64,000 nt of DNA from Pseudomonas chlororaphis (GCF_003731765.1 NZ_MOAL01000002.1:124001-188000), one strand, 5' to 3'; numbered from the stretch's first letter, positions 8,973 to 18,681 are shown. Notes: generated from the letters alone by a model not told the origin. Program-made: numbers and translations.

Positions 8973-9545
8973 TTAGACCTTGGCGCGGCCCTTGTAGGAG
9001 CCACCTTCGCGGGTATCGATCTCGATCCAGTCGCCGATTTCAACGAAATCTGCAACGCTCAGCTCGGTACCGTTTTTCAGTTTGGCAGGCTTCATCACCT
9101 TGCCCGAAGTGTCGCCGCGAGCGGAACCTTCGGTGTAGTCAACCTGACGCACGATGGTGGTCGGCAGGTCAACGGAAACCAGACGGTCGTCGAAGAACAC
9201 CGCTTCGCACACGTCAGTCATGCCTTCTTCGATGAACGGCAGAACCGCTTCGATGTCTTCGGCGTTCAGCTCGTACATGGTGTAGTCAGTGGTGTCCATG
9301 AACGTGTAGGTGTCGCCGCTGATGAACGACAGAGTCGCTTCTTTGCGATCCAGGATCACGTCGTCCAGTTTGTCGTCCGCACCGTAAACGGTTTCGGTCT
9401 TGTAACCGGTCAGCAGGTTCTTCAGCTTGGTCTTCATGATCGCGCTGTTACGACCGGACTTGGTGAATTCAGCTTTCTGAACCAGCCAAGGATCGTTGTC
9501 GATACGGATCACGGTACCGGGTTTGAGTTCTTTACCAGTTTTCAT
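8973..9545 (-). CDS. efp: Translation elongation factor P
   Basis: EF-P (190 residues) binds stalled ribosomes at polyproline stretches and promotes peptide bond formation. The loop that reaches the peptidyl-transferase centre reads TKSGRNSA with arginine at residue 32, the type that is rhamnosylated in Pseudomonas, Neisseria and relatives, not the lysine that EpmA modifies. The modifying enzyme gene earP lies directly upstream on the same strand, 48 bp away, probably in one operon. Start ATG at 9545. Confidence 0.97.
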   Translation of the reverse strand: MKTGKELKPGTVIRIDNDPWLVQKAEFTKSGRNSAIMKTKLKNLLTGYKTETVYGADDKLDDVILDRKEATLSFISGDTYTFMDTTDYTMYELNAEDIEAVLPFIEEGMTDVCEAVFFDDRLVSVDLPTTIVRQVDYTEGSARGDTSGKVMKPAKLKNGTELSVADFVEIGDWIEIDTREGGSYKGRAKV

Positions 9546-9593
9546 TGCGAATATCCGAATTTGGATGGGATTTACAAAAATCTAGGCCGCGTA

Positions 9594-10727
9594 TCATATC
9601 CAATTTAGGTAAAACTGCACCAGCGCCGCAGCAAGATCGGCCTGCAAGGCTTGTTCCAGACACCACTGTTCACTGTGGGCAGCGACTTCGGGCCAGTGTT
9701 GTAGCAGGTTTTTCCAGCTCGCCGCCATGTTTGCCTCGGTGTTCCACGCTTGCCACAGGGCGAGCACCGCGCTCTTGGCTTCTGCCGACAAACCCCGTGT
9801 GTAGCGTTCAAGGAAGGCGTCGAGCTTGTCCAGGTGGATGTCGTCGTCCTGCCGATAGATGTGCCAAAGCATGGGGCGCCCCGCCCATTGCGCACGGACG
9901 AACGAGTCTTCGCCGCGCACGGCGTTGAACTCGCAGCACCACAGCAGCCGGTCGTAATCGTCCTGGCGGACGAATGGCAGCACTTGCACGGTCAGGGCGT
10001 CGCGCGTTTGCAGGGTGCCGACGGCCACCTCCCCCTCCCCCAGCCAGCGCTGCACATCCGCGAGAATCCGCCCCTCGGGCACCAGCAGATGAGTGGGACG
10101 ACTGTCAGCGGCCAACGCATCCAGCCAACTGGCCAGGCCGCCATTCTCATAGGCGAACAACGAGATCAGGCGCGCTTGCGCGGCGGGGAAAACCTGCAAA
10201 CCCGCCAAGAATGCCTGCTGCTGTGAAGGGTCTTGTTGAAAGCTGCGACGCCGCTCAAGCAACCCGGCCTCACGCAGCAATCCACCGGTTCCCGGCTGGA
10301 ATCCGGGGAAAAAGAAGTACTTTTGTACCTGCTTGTATTTGACCGAGGGCAAGCCGTGGCAACCGCTGACCCACTCCTCGGCGCTGAGGTAGTCCAGGTT
10401 CAACCACAACGGGCTCTGCGCGCGCGCGGCCATGGCTTCCATATAGACCGAGGGCAATTGGCAAGCGAACGCGGCGATCACCACGTCCGCCGCCGGCACA
10501 GCAACCCAATCGGCCGACCAATGGCACACTTCGACGCCGGCCTGCCATTGGCGGGCCAGGTCGGTATCGATCTGCGGGCACATACGCTCGAAGGCACGCA
10601 GGTCATCGACCCATAGGCGCACCTGGTATTGATGCTCGGCCACCAACTGTCGGGCCAGGCGCCAGGTCACGCCGATATCGCCGTAGTTATCGACGACACT
10701 GCAGAAAATATCCCAGGAGGCTTTCAT
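9594..10727 (-). CDS. earP: EF-P arginine rhamnosyltransferase EarP
   Basis: A 377-residue GT-B-fold protein (DUF2331) that transfers rhamnose from dTDP-rhamnose to Arg32 of EF-P in the cytoplasm. The N-terminal VVDNYGDIGVTWRLARQL contains D13 and D17, positions reported as essential in this family. The start is ATG 10727 with AGGAGG upstream; a frame extension to 10790 is unlikely. It directly precedes efp. It depends on a dTDP-rhamnose supply (rmlABCD), and no such genes are in this window. Confidence 0.95.
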   Translation of the reverse strand: MKASWDIFCSVVDNYGDIGVTWRLARQLVAEHQYQVRLWVDDLRAFERMCPQIDTDLARQWQAGVEVCHWSADWVAVPAADVVIAAFACQLPSVYMEAMAARAQSPLWLNLDYLSAEEWVSGCHGLPSVKYKQVQKYFFFPGFQPGTGGLLREAGLLERRRSFQQDPSQQQAFLAGLQVFPAAQARLISLFAYENGGLASWLDALAADSRPTHLLVPEGRILADVQRWLGEGEVAVGTLQTRDALTVQVLPFVRQDDYDRLLWCCEFNAVRGEDSFVRAQWAGRPMLWHIYRQDDDIHLDKLDAFLERYTRGLSAEAKSAVLALWQAWNTEANMAASWKNLLQHWPEVAAHSEQWCLEQALQADLAAALVQFYLNWI

Positions 10728-10851
10728 TCCGGGCTCCGATTGGCAAAGGCGCCGATTGTCCGCATAAATCCCCCTGCGCAGAAGAGCCAACGTCGATTAA
10801 TCTTCGTGCGACAATCAGGCCTCGCAACCTATCACCCGCCAGGAGGCAGCC

Positions 10852-11250
10852 ATGCCCTATCGCACCCCACCTCGCCGCGCCCTGAGTATCCGCCTGAACG
10901 GGCTGGCGCTGAGCGGCAGTATCGCCCTGGGCCTGTGGCTGGGTTTTCTGGCAATCGCCCTGACCTGCTGGCTGGCCTCACGTTTTCTGTTCGAGCAGCA
11001 ACTGGCTCCGGTGGCTCAGGCGGTACAACAACTGGCAAAGCCACCAGTCGTGGTGGAACCGCCGGCAGCGAACCCGATGTTCGAGCAGTATCAGGAAAAC
11101 CTGCGCAAAAACGAGCAACAACAGGCCTTGGATAACGCACGCAATAGCCTGCGTAACCAGTCCAACCCCAAATGCCAGTTCTGGCTGCAGCAGGACCAGA
11201 CGGCGCCCACCGAAAAAAGCCGGGCCAACGTCCTGCAATTCTGCGACTGA
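10852..11250 (+). CDS. Uncharacterised single-pass membrane protein
   Basis: A 132-residue protein. Residues 1-15 are basic, and residues about 18-43 form one membrane helix (ALSGSIALGLWLGFLAIALTCWLAS). The rest is a hydrophilic, glutamine-rich and probably coiled tail with a proline-rich linker (KPPVVVEPPAANP) and two late cysteines (NPKCQFW, LQFCD). AGGAGG lies before the ATG. It is followed after two bases by the GreA/GreB-like gene, so the two are almost certainly co-transcribed. I do not recognise the family. Confidence 0.7.
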   Translation: MPYRTPPRRALSIRLNGLALSGSIALGLWLGFLAIALTCWLASRFLFEQQLAPVAQAVQQLAKPPVVVEPPAANPMFEQYQENLRKNEQQQALDNARNSLRNQSNPKCQFWLQQDQTAPTEKSRANVLQFCD

Positions 11251-11252
11251 CC

Positions 11253-11735
11253 ATGAACAAATCCGCTGTCCATCAACTGATTCTGGAAAAGCTCCGGGAC
11301 GATCTCGACATTGCCCAGCGCGCGGCGCAAACCGCTTACGAAACCGCGACCCACGAAGAAAACATCGCCGAGAACAAGTACGACACCCTGGGGCTTGAAG
11401 CCTCTTACCTGGCGGCCGGCCAGGCCAAACGCGTCGAAGAAATTCGCCAAGCGTTGACCCTCTGCCAGAACCTGACCTTGCGCCCCTACGATGAGCAACA
11501 GGGTATTCAAGTCGGTGCGTTATTGGGCTTGGAGGACGAACACGGCCATGAACAATGGCTGTTTCTCGCGCCAGATGGGGCGGGATTGAAAGTCTACGTG
11601 GTGGGGCAATTGATCACCGTCATCACCCCGCGCTCGCCGCTGGGTAAAAACCTGCTGGGCAAGTTCGAAGGGGATGACGTGGAGATTGTGGTGGCGGGTA
11701 CTCGGCAACAGTTTGCTGTCACCGAGATCAAGTAG
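11253..11735 (+). CDS. GreA/GreB-family elongation factor-like protein
   Basis: A 160-residue protein with an N-terminal coiled-coil of about 75 residues and a C-terminal FKBP-like domain (residues about 85-158) as in GreA/GreB. At the coiled-coil turn it has an acidic EENIAENKYDT segment, comparable to the acidic tip that reaches into the RNA polymerase secondary channel. It is not the canonical GreB, which is at 24016-24489. It starts two bases after the stop of the membrane protein gene. Transcript cleavage activity is possible but not shown. It is convergent with cysB, 12 bp apart. Confidence 0.75.
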   Translation: MNKSAVHQLILEKLRDDLDIAQRAAQTAYETATHEENIAENKYDTLGLEASYLAAGQAKRVEEIRQALTLCQNLTLRPYDEQQGIQVGALLGLEDEHGHEQWLFLAPDGAGLKVYVVGQLITVITPRSPLGKNLLGKFEGDDVEIVVAGTRQQFAVTEIK

Positions 11736-11747
11736 GCCCGACGGCAA

Positions 11748-12731
<984 letters not shown>

Positions 12732-12834
12732 TCAAAGCAGGTAGACGCCACGGGTATCAGCGACGAGATATAACTATATTAATGGTTGAATGAATAAATC
12801 TAGAACTTTTTTATCAGATTTTTCCAATCCATCC

Positions 12835-13335
12835 CTATAGATCCCCGAGACGCCGCCGCTGCACCAACGGCACCAGGTACACCGGCACTTTGGCCAGTTG
12901 CAAGACCCGTGCGGCGGTTCTGCCCAAAGGCGTTTCAGCCCCTGCGCCATGGGTGTGACTTCCTACGATCAACAAATCCACAGAGAGTTTCGCCGCCTGC
13001 TCGAGAATGACCTGGGAAGGATCGCCCTGGAAAACCCGCACCGACTGAATCAGCGTCAGCTCCTGCAAATCCTCCCCCAACTCCTCTCGAAAGCTGTCGA
13101 GCACTCGCTGCTCGATACTGGCCATGACCGTGCTCAGCCCCTGTTTATGGAACTCGTTCAGCGCCTGCTCGTCGAGATAGCTCTGCAGCACGGATTCGGC
13201 AAATAGCCCCATAGGCTCCACGGCGTGCACCACATGTAAGTCGGCATTGAACGTTCGAGCCAGTTCCAGCGCGTGCTGCATCACATAAGGTGCGTACAGA
13301 CCGAGGTCAGTGGCATACAGCATCGAACGAATCAT
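12835..13335 (-). CDS. Universal stress protein family protein
   Basis: A 166-residue UspA-fold protein. The C-terminal nucleotide-binding loop is seen as LLIVGSHTHGAGAETPLGRTAARVLQLAKVPV-type residues (G2xG9xG(S/T) pattern), suggesting ATP binding. Such proteins support survival under stress; no specific role can be given. GAGGAGG lies close upstream of the ATG. It follows the 5'-nucleotidase gene on the same strand with 96 bp between. Confidence 0.88.
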   Translation of the reverse strand: MIRSMLYATDLGLYAPYVMQHALELARTFNADLHVVHAVEPMGLFAESVLQSYLDEQALNEFHKQGLSTVMASIEQRVLDSFREELGEDLQELTLIQSVRVFQGDPSQVILEQAAKLSVDLLIVGSHTHGAGAETPLGRTAARVLQLAKVPVYLVPLVQRRRLGDL

Positions 13336-13431
13336 ATGACCTCCTCAACTGCCAAGATGGCGGAGATTGATTCAGCTTAGCAGCGCCCGGAAGACTGCGA
13401 GGCCTGGCGCAAAACCTTGTGCTGCGGGGCT

Positions 13432-14337
13432 TTACGCCTGGCTCTCGTTACTGATGCCGTGGGGCACGTGACCGGTGGCAACCACTTCACGAGCCAACTC
13501 GCAGTGACCCGCCTGGTCATCGAAAAACACGTCGGCAGCGAATGCCTCAAGAAACGCCGCCTTCTCCAGGCCGCCGAGGAACAGCGACTCATCCAGACGA
13601 ATGTCCCACTCACGCAAGGTACGAATCACCCGCTCGTGGGCCGGAGCCGATCGCGCCGTGACCAGGGCCGTGCGAATTGGACAGGCATCGTTGGGAAATT
13701 CGCCCTGCAGCAGGTTCAGTGCCGCCAGAAAGCCTTTGAACGGACCACCCGGCAACGGCTGGCGTGCCGACTCACGCTCATTGGCCTGAAAGGCTTCCAA
13801 CCCACCCAGTTGATAGACCCGCTCCGATTCATCGGAGAACAGCACCGCATCGCCGTCGAAGGCGATGCGCAATTCGGCATTGGCCGCCCGTTGTGCGCCG
13901 CCGGACAGAATCGTCGCCGCAGCAAACCCCGCACCCAGTGCATTGCGCACATCTTCCGCATGGGTCGACAGAAACAGGTCGCAACCGAACGCCGCCAGAT
14001 AAGGATAGGGGCTACGCCCACCGACAAAAGCAGCTCGGGAAATATCCAGGCCGTAGTGCTGGATTGAGTTGAACACCCGCAGGCCAGTGTCCGCACTGTT
14101 GCGCGAAACCAGCACCACCTCGACCCGTGCGCGCCCCAAGCTGGCATTCAGGCTGAGCAGCTTCTTGACCAGGAGAAAGGCATCGCCAGGCTCGAGGACC
14201 TCCTCTTCATGTTCGATCTGATACTGCCGGTAGGCTTCGACCCCCTCGGCCAGATAGACCTTGTGGCTGTCACTCAGATCGAACAAGGCTCGCGATGAAA
14301 TCGCCACCACCAATTTGCCACCCAAGCCCTTTGCCAT
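13432..14337 (-). CDS. 5'-nucleotidase (DUF 06189 type)
   Basis: A 301-residue protein of the bacterial 5'-nucleotidase family related to eukaryotic cytosolic NT5C1. It has the AISSRALFDLSDSHKVY N-terminal block, VVLVSRNSAD, RAAFVGGRSPYPYL and the late DVFFDDQAGHCELA metal-site segment. It would dephosphorylate nucleoside monophosphates in the cytoplasm. GGGAG precedes the ATG. It forms a run with the PanE-like gene (23 bp) and the thioredoxin-like gene upstream. Confidence 0.87.
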   Translation of the reverse strand: MAKGLGGKLVVAISSRALFDLSDSHKVYLAEGVEAYRQYQIEHEEEVLEPGDAFLLVKKLLSLNASLGRARVEVVLVSRNSADTGLRVFNSIQHYGLDISRAAFVGGRSPYPYLAAFGCDLFLSTHAEDVRNALGAGFAAATILSGGAQRAANAELRIAFDGDAVLFSDESERVYQLGGLEAFQANERESARQPLPGGPFKGFLAALNLLQGEFPNDACPIRTALVTARSAPAHERVIRTLREWDIRLDESLFLGGLEKAAFLEAFAADVFFDDQAGHCELAREVVATGHVPHGISNESQA

Positions 14338-14360
14338 GCCTTACTCCCTGCCTGACGGCG

Positions 14361-15317
14361 TCAAGCGTTGTGTCGATCGATAAAACTCAAGGCCTGGAAC
14401 AAGGCCTCGATTCTCGGCAACTCGCAGCCCGCCGCCCGAGCAGCCGCCAGGGGCGCCCCATAGATGGCAGCCAACTCCAGCGCACGTTTATGCACATGGT
14501 CGTGGTACATGCTCGGCCAATAATCAGGCATTTTTTCGGTCATGTTGAACAGCTGTTCCGCATAACCGTCGGGCAGATGGTGGCCACAGGCTCTGGCGCC
14601 CTGTACCACTTCGTCCATCAAGGCCAGGATCAATGCGCGACTGCTGGCATCAGCCATCAAAGGCGCAGTGCTGGCCTTGAGCAACACCGACAAGCCGTTG
14701 TAAGGCACGTTCCACACCAGCTTTTGCCAGCGCGCCTGTTGCAGGTTGCCCATGGCCAGAGCGTCAACGCCCGCCTGGCGGAACAGCGCAGCGCCCTCCT
14801 CGACGATCCCCTGGCGCAGAGGCTCGTTTTCGGCGGCAGGACCACTGTGGTAACCCAGATGAACCGCCCCCAGCGCCTGATGCTCGATCAGGCCGGCCCC
14901 AGAGCGACTCACGCAAATAAAGCACAGACCGCCCAGCAGGTGCAGAGAGTCGGGCAACAGGCGCCGCAGGTCCTCTTCAACATCGAGGCCATTTTGCAGC
15001 AACAGCACCTTTGCACCCGGTGCCGATGCCTGAACGATCGTCGGCGCCAAATCGATATTGCCCGTGGTCTTGGTGCCCACCAGCAGCCAATCACAAGGCG
15101 GCATGTCTTCAGCGGCGCGATAGGCCTGGACCGGGTTCAGGTTCAACGCACCATGCACGGCGCTGTTGAGTTGCAGCCCGTGCTCGACTACCGCGGAGAA
15201 ATCACTGCGCAGCAGAAAGTGCACATCGAAACCTGCTCGGGCCAGCATCAGCCCATAAAACCCACCGATCGCACCGGTACCGATAATACCGATACGCGGC
15301 TTCTGGTTTGACTCCAT
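14361..15317 (-). CDS. Putative 2-dehydropantoate 2-reductase (PanE-like)
   Basis: A 318-residue NADP-dependent reductase. It has a Rossmann loop IGIIGTGAIGGFYG at residues 9-22, the LLVGTKTT strand, LLLQNGLDVEE and a C-terminal ApbA helical domain with WQKLVWNVPYN. True PanE makes pantoate for coenzyme A. Pseudomonas carries several paralogs, so this one may act on another 2-oxo acid. The ATG at 15317 overlaps the stop codon of the thioredoxin-like gene by one base, showing translational coupling. Confidence 0.8.
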   Translation of the reverse strand: MESNQKPRIGIIGTGAIGGFYGLMLARAGFDVHFLLRSDFSAVVEHGLQLNSAVHGALNLNPVQAYRAAEDMPPCDWLLVGTKTTGNIDLAPTIVQASAPGAKVLLLQNGLDVEEDLRRLLPDSLHLLGGLCFICVSRSGAGLIEHQALGAVHLGYHSGPAAENEPLRQGIVEEGAALFRQAGVDALAMGNLQQARWQKLVWNVPYNGLSVLLKASTAPLMADASSRALILALMDEVVQGARACGHHLPDGYAEQLFNMTEKMPDYWPSMYHDHVHKRALELAAIYGAPLAAARAAGCELPRIEALFQALSFIDRHNA

Positions 15318-15703
15318 CAAGGCAACTCCTCCGGGGTTCTGTTCAGCGCCTGCTCCAAGCTTTCGCTGAGCTCACGGGCATTCAGCCGCGAATGCACGGC
15401 ACCGTAAAACTCGCCATCGCGCACCACGAACAACGCGGGCAAATGAAAAACCTGATAACGCTGCACCACGCCACCGTTGTTCCCGGCATCGATCCAGCAC
15501 AGACGGTCGATTGGCAATTTCAGGCCTGGAAGTTGCTGACGAGCCCAGCGGCAACTGGCACAACCGGAGCTGGTGAAAATCACCAGCGAAACCCCGCTCA
15601 ACGCCAGCAACCGTTGGTCTGCATCGAAATCAGTCAGTTCCAGTTCGGCCACTATACTGGCTGAAACAATGTCAAATAGCTGAGACTTGGAGTCCGCGCT
15701 CAT
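15317..15703 (-). CDS. Thioredoxin-fold protein with CxxC motif
   Basis: A 128-residue thioredoxin-like protein. The redox motif is C48-A-S-C51 in TSSGCASCRW, and the cis-proline region reads FHLPALFVVRDGEFYG. There is no signal peptide, so it should act in the cytoplasm as a small disulfide reductase or a thiol-binding protein. Its ATG overlaps the divergent ATG of the PilZ-like gene within the same CATG (15701-15704). It is translationally coupled to the PanE-like gene downstream. Confidence 0.82.
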   Translation of the reverse strand: MSADSKSQLFDIVSASIVAELELTDFDADQRLLALSGVSLVIFTSSGCASCRWARQQLPGLKLPIDRLCWIDAGNNGGVVQRYQVFHLPALFVVRDGEFYGAVHSRLNARELSESLEQALNRTPEELP

Positions 15704-16136
15704 GGGACGTTTTTTACCTCATCCTGATGATGTTCCGGTCGAGCTGACCTTACGTAAACACTCGTGTATTTCCCGTCAGCGGCTGCACACTATCAGCCTC
15801 GGCGGCATGGCTTGCAATTACCACCGGGCCTGGCGCCGCGGTACGGCGCTAGAGGTACGCATGCCCTCTCTGGGCGAGCACATCTGTTATCACGGTTATG
15901 TGGCCTGGTGCCTAAGGCGCAAGCATGGCTACCTGGTGGGCATCGCCTTTGTCGATGAACAGACCCTGTTTGGTGCGCGAATGGGCGAACAGGTTTTCCA
16001 GATCGAGCGCTATTGCCGCCTGCATGAACCCAAGGCCGAACAACAGCAGATGCAGGCGCTGGCACTGGAATGGGTTCAGCAGCATGCCGAGGATTTTTCC
16101 CATGAGCAGGTCCGTCAGGCTTTTGTGCAGCCTTAG
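15702..16136 (+). CDS. PilZ-like domain protein
   Basis: A 144-residue protein resembling the PilZ domain, the cyclic-di-GMP receptor fold. A PilZ-type core is suggested by SRQRLHTISLGGMAC (about residues 24-38), followed by beta strands with basic residues and a helical C-terminal tail. The usual (D/N)xSxxG motif is T30-I-S32-L-G-G35, so the first acidic or amide residue is replaced, and the RxxxR arm is unclear. c-di-GMP binding is therefore doubtful. GGAG lies 12 bases before the ATG at 15702, which overlaps the divergent thioredoxin-like start. Confidence 0.7.
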   Translation: MGRFLPHPDDVPVELTLRKHSCISRQRLHTISLGGMACNYHRAWRRGTALEVRMPSLGEHICYHGYVAWCLRRKHGYLVGIAFVDEQTLFGARMGEQVFQIERYCRLHEPKAEQQQMQALALEWVQQHAEDFSHEQVRQAFVQP

Positions 16137-16276
16137 CGGGATAAAACCCCTGTCTGCCCATTGTCGAGTCACCGGGTAACGCGCTAAGGTTCGGCTCCCC
16201 GACGCGCTTAAATCCGCTGTGCTCCGCCGCGCGGGGATCGCTGGCGGCCGGCACCCGTGACCTGACGAGTAACACG

Positions 16277-17353
16277 ATGGCTGATTTACCGATCAACGAC
16301 CTTAACGTCGCCTCGAACGAGACTCTGATCACCCCCGATCAGCTCAAGCGAGACATCCCTCTGAGCGACACTGCCTTGCGTACCGTAACCAAAGGTCGCG
16401 AGGTGATCCGCAATATTCTCGATGGCACCGATCACCGCCTGTTCGTCGTGATCGGACCGTGCTCGATCCACGATATCAAGGCGGCCCACGAGTACGCCGA
16501 GCGATTGAAAGTCCTGGCGGCTGAAGTCTCCGACACGCTCTATATCGTCATGCGCGTCTACTTCGAGAAGCCGCGGACCACCGTCGGCTGGAAAGGCCTG
16601 ATCAACGACCCGTACCTGGATGACTCGTTCAAGATCCAGGACGGCTTGCACATCGGTCGTCAACTGCTGCTGGACCTCGCGGAAATGGGCCTGCCCACCG
16701 CCACCGAGGCCCTGGACCCGATCTCCCCGCAGTACCTGCAGGACCTGATCAGTTGGTCGGCCATCGGCGCACGCACCACCGAATCCCAGACCCACCGTGA
16801 AATGGCGTCCGGCCTGTCATCGGCCGTAGGCTTCAAGAACGGTACCGATGGCGGCCTGACCGTGGCGATCAACGCCCTGCAGTCGGTTTCCAGCCCGCAC
16901 CGGTTCTTGGGCATTAACCAGGAAGGCGGCGTGTCCATCGTCACCACCAAAGGCAACGCCTATGGCCACGTGGTATTACGCGGCGGCAACGGCAAGCCGA
17001 ACTACGACTCGGTCAGTGTAGCTCTGTGCGAGCAGGCCCTGGTCAAGGCCAAGATCAAGCCGAACATCATGGTCGACTGCAGCCACGCCAACTCCAACAA
17101 GGACCCGGCACTGCAGCCACTGGTGATGGAGAACGTCGCCAACCAGATTCTCGAAGGCAACCAGTCGATCATCGGTCTGATGGTCGAAAGCCATCTAAAT
17201 TGGGGCTGCCAGGCCATTCCGAAAGACTTGGCCGAACTGCAATACGGCGTGTCGATTACCGATGCCTGCATCGATTGGGAAAGCACCGAGAAGACCTTGC
17301 GCAGCATGCACGCCAAGCTCAAGGACGTGTTGCCGAAACGCAATCGCAGTTGA
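16277..17353 (+). CDS. aroF: Class I 3-deoxy-7-phosphoheptulonate synthase
   Basis: A 358-residue class I DAHP synthase (AroF/G/H type), catalysing the first shikimate-pathway step. Typical blocks are LFVVIGPCSIHD near residues 54-65, MRVYFEKPRTTVGWKG and the metal-site MVDCSHANSNKDP. The N-terminal extension that forms the allosteric site in this subfamily is present, so feedback control by an aromatic amino acid is likely; which one is not readable. A strong terminator follows. It is the sequence-unrelated partner of the class II enzyme at 2057-3403. Confidence 0.93.
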   Translation: MADLPINDLNVASNETLITPDQLKRDIPLSDTALRTVTKGREVIRNILDGTDHRLFVVIGPCSIHDIKAAHEYAERLKVLAAEVSDTLYIVMRVYFEKPRTTVGWKGLINDPYLDDSFKIQDGLHIGRQLLLDLAEMGLPTATEALDPISPQYLQDLISWSAIGARTTESQTHREMASGLSSAVGFKNGTDGGLTVAINALQSVSSPHRFLGINQEGGVSIVTTKGNAYGHVVLRGGNGKPNYDSVSVALCEQALVKAKIKPNIMVDCSHANSNKDPALQPLVMENVANQILEGNQSIIGLMVESHLNWGCQAIPKDLAELQYGVSITDACIDWESTEKTLRSMHAKLKDVLPKRNRS

Positions 17354-17370
17354 TTGCTTTTGGCAGACAC

Positions 17371-17400
17371 AAAAACGCCGGGCATTGCCCGGCGTTTTTT
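17371..17400. terminator. Bidirectional terminator after aroF
   Basis: AAAAACGCCGGGC-ATT-GCCCGGCGTTTTTT, a near-perfect stem flanked by A and T tracts. It lies between aroF and the convergent GNAT gene. Confidence 0.92.
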
Positions 17401-17415
17401 ATGGAGCGGCCTCGA

Positions 17416-17697
17416 TCACAGCTTCGCGGCGTGGCGCTGATGGCGCTCCATATAGCGCTCGACATAGGAGCATGACGGAATGACCGTGTAGCCCATGCTC
17501 TCAGCGTAATCCAACGCCTGCTCGGTCAGCGCTGCAGCAATGCCGCGGCCACGCAGCGCATTGGGTACAAAGGTCCGATAGATATCCAGGGTCTGCTTAC
17601 CCAGGTCCATATAGGTCAGGTAGGCACGATGACCGTCCACATTGGTCTCGAACTGATGACCAGCCTGGTCATGGTGGATGGACAACGCCTCGCTCAT
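17416..17697 (-). CDS. Small GNAT-type N-acetyltransferase (YjdJ/CG domain)
   Basis: A 93-residue stand-alone acetyltransferase-fold protein of the short yeast GTT3/YjdJ-like class. It shows the acetyl-CoA loop VPNALRGRGIAAALTEQAL (V/I-x-x-x-x-R-G-x-G-x-A) and the C-terminal SYVERYMERH. The target is unknown. The ATG at 17697 is preferred to a 22-residue longer form that begins in low-quality sequence. Confidence 0.82.
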   Translation of the reverse strand: MSEALSIHHDQAGHQFETNVDGHRAYLTYMDLGKQTLDIYRTFVPNALRGRGIAAALTEQALDYAESMGYTVIPSCSYVERYMERHQRHAAKL

Positions 17698-18353
17698 CAC
17701 TACTCCTTGCGGGTCTGGAATTATGACCCCTACCTTACCGATGTTTTTCCGGCGAAGGAACAACTACGCCACCCCGTGCCAGTTGGACACCGAGGAGAGC
17801 TATCGCTCTCGAACAACGAGCACGATACAAATAGTAGGCGTCATTGGCGCAAATGCTCAAGGCACGCTCGTCTTGGCAATCCATGACACAAGACCGCCAA
17901 GCCCCGATCAGCGTTTCACACAGATAGCACAATGAAAGCACTGCAAAATGGCCCACGGTCCAAACATCGCCGGATGTTGAACTTTAAGACGAGCACACCT
18001 TCTTAAAGTCACCTCAACATGGATAAAGATACCTGGAGAGCGGTTGGCAAATCTGAAGAAAAGTGTAGCCCAGGCAATATAAAGCGACTCTAGCCTACAC
18101 TCCGAAACTGCGACCTGGCTGGCCCGACAGAGCTATCACAGCGCGGGCCACAGCCCCCGGCCAGGCCTTGCCGTTGCATATTTTTTATACAACTGAATGA
18201 AAAGTTGCCCTAAAAAGATTCACCGCCTAGAATTTTTTTTGCTTCTTGCGCTACGTCAGTTTACTTACTACAAGTAATGGGTAGTATGTACGCCGGCTAT
18301 TTCCTCACTCTGGGGTGATAGCTATTAATAGAAAGTCCTTGAAGGGGAACACG
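17698..18353. other. Non-coding region upstream of oprI
   Basis: About 650 bp with only short, unconvincing reading frames. The last 180 bp is AT-rich (TTTTTTATAC near 18180-18190 and GAATTTTTTTT near 18231). A weak sigma70-like pair, TTTACT (18260-18265) and TAGTAT (18282-18287), has 16-bp spacing and lies upstream of oprI. A small RNA or a long leader is possible, but I see no recognisable RNA. Confidence 0.4.
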
Positions 18354-18605
18354 ATGAACAACGTTCTGAAATTCTCTGCTCTGGCTCTGGCCGCAGTTCT
18401 GGCTACCGGTTGCAGCAGCGTAACTAAAGAAACCGAAGCTCGTCTGACTGCTACTGAAGATGCAGCAGCTCGTGCTCAGGCTCGTGCAGACGAAGCCTAC
18501 CGTAAAGCTGATGAAGCTCTGGCTGCTGCTCAAAAAGCACAACAGACTGCTGACGAAGCTAACGAGCGCGCTCTGCGTATGCTTGAAAAAGCTAGCCGCA
18601 AGTAA
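18354..18605 (+). CDS. oprI: Major outer membrane murein lipoprotein OprI
   Basis: An 83-residue lipoprotein, the pseudomonad counterpart of Braun's lipoprotein. The signal peptide ends in a lipobox LATGC-SS, so the mature chain starts at about C20. The rest is an alanine-rich coiled coil with heptads ([19 protein letters not shown] and on), ending in SRK with a C-terminal lysine that can be attached to peptidoglycan. The codons are strongly biased, with many GCT and CGT, as expected for one of the most abundant cell proteins. AAGGGG precedes the ATG, and a strong terminator follows. Confidence 0.97.
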   Translation: MNNVLKFSALALAAVLATGCSSVTKETEARLTATEDAAARAQARADEAYRKADEALAAAQKAQQTADEANERALRMLEKASRK

Positions 18606-18625
18606 TAGTCCCTCGGGATTGTTAT

Positions 18626-18657
18626 AAAGCCGATCCATTTTATGGGTCGGCTTTTTT
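18626..18657 (+). terminator. oprI terminator
   Basis: AAGCCGATCC-loop-GGGTCGGCTT with one G-T pair, followed by TTTTT. Confidence 0.9.
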
Positions 18658-18681
18658 ATGGTCCGGACTTTCCTCCAGCCA

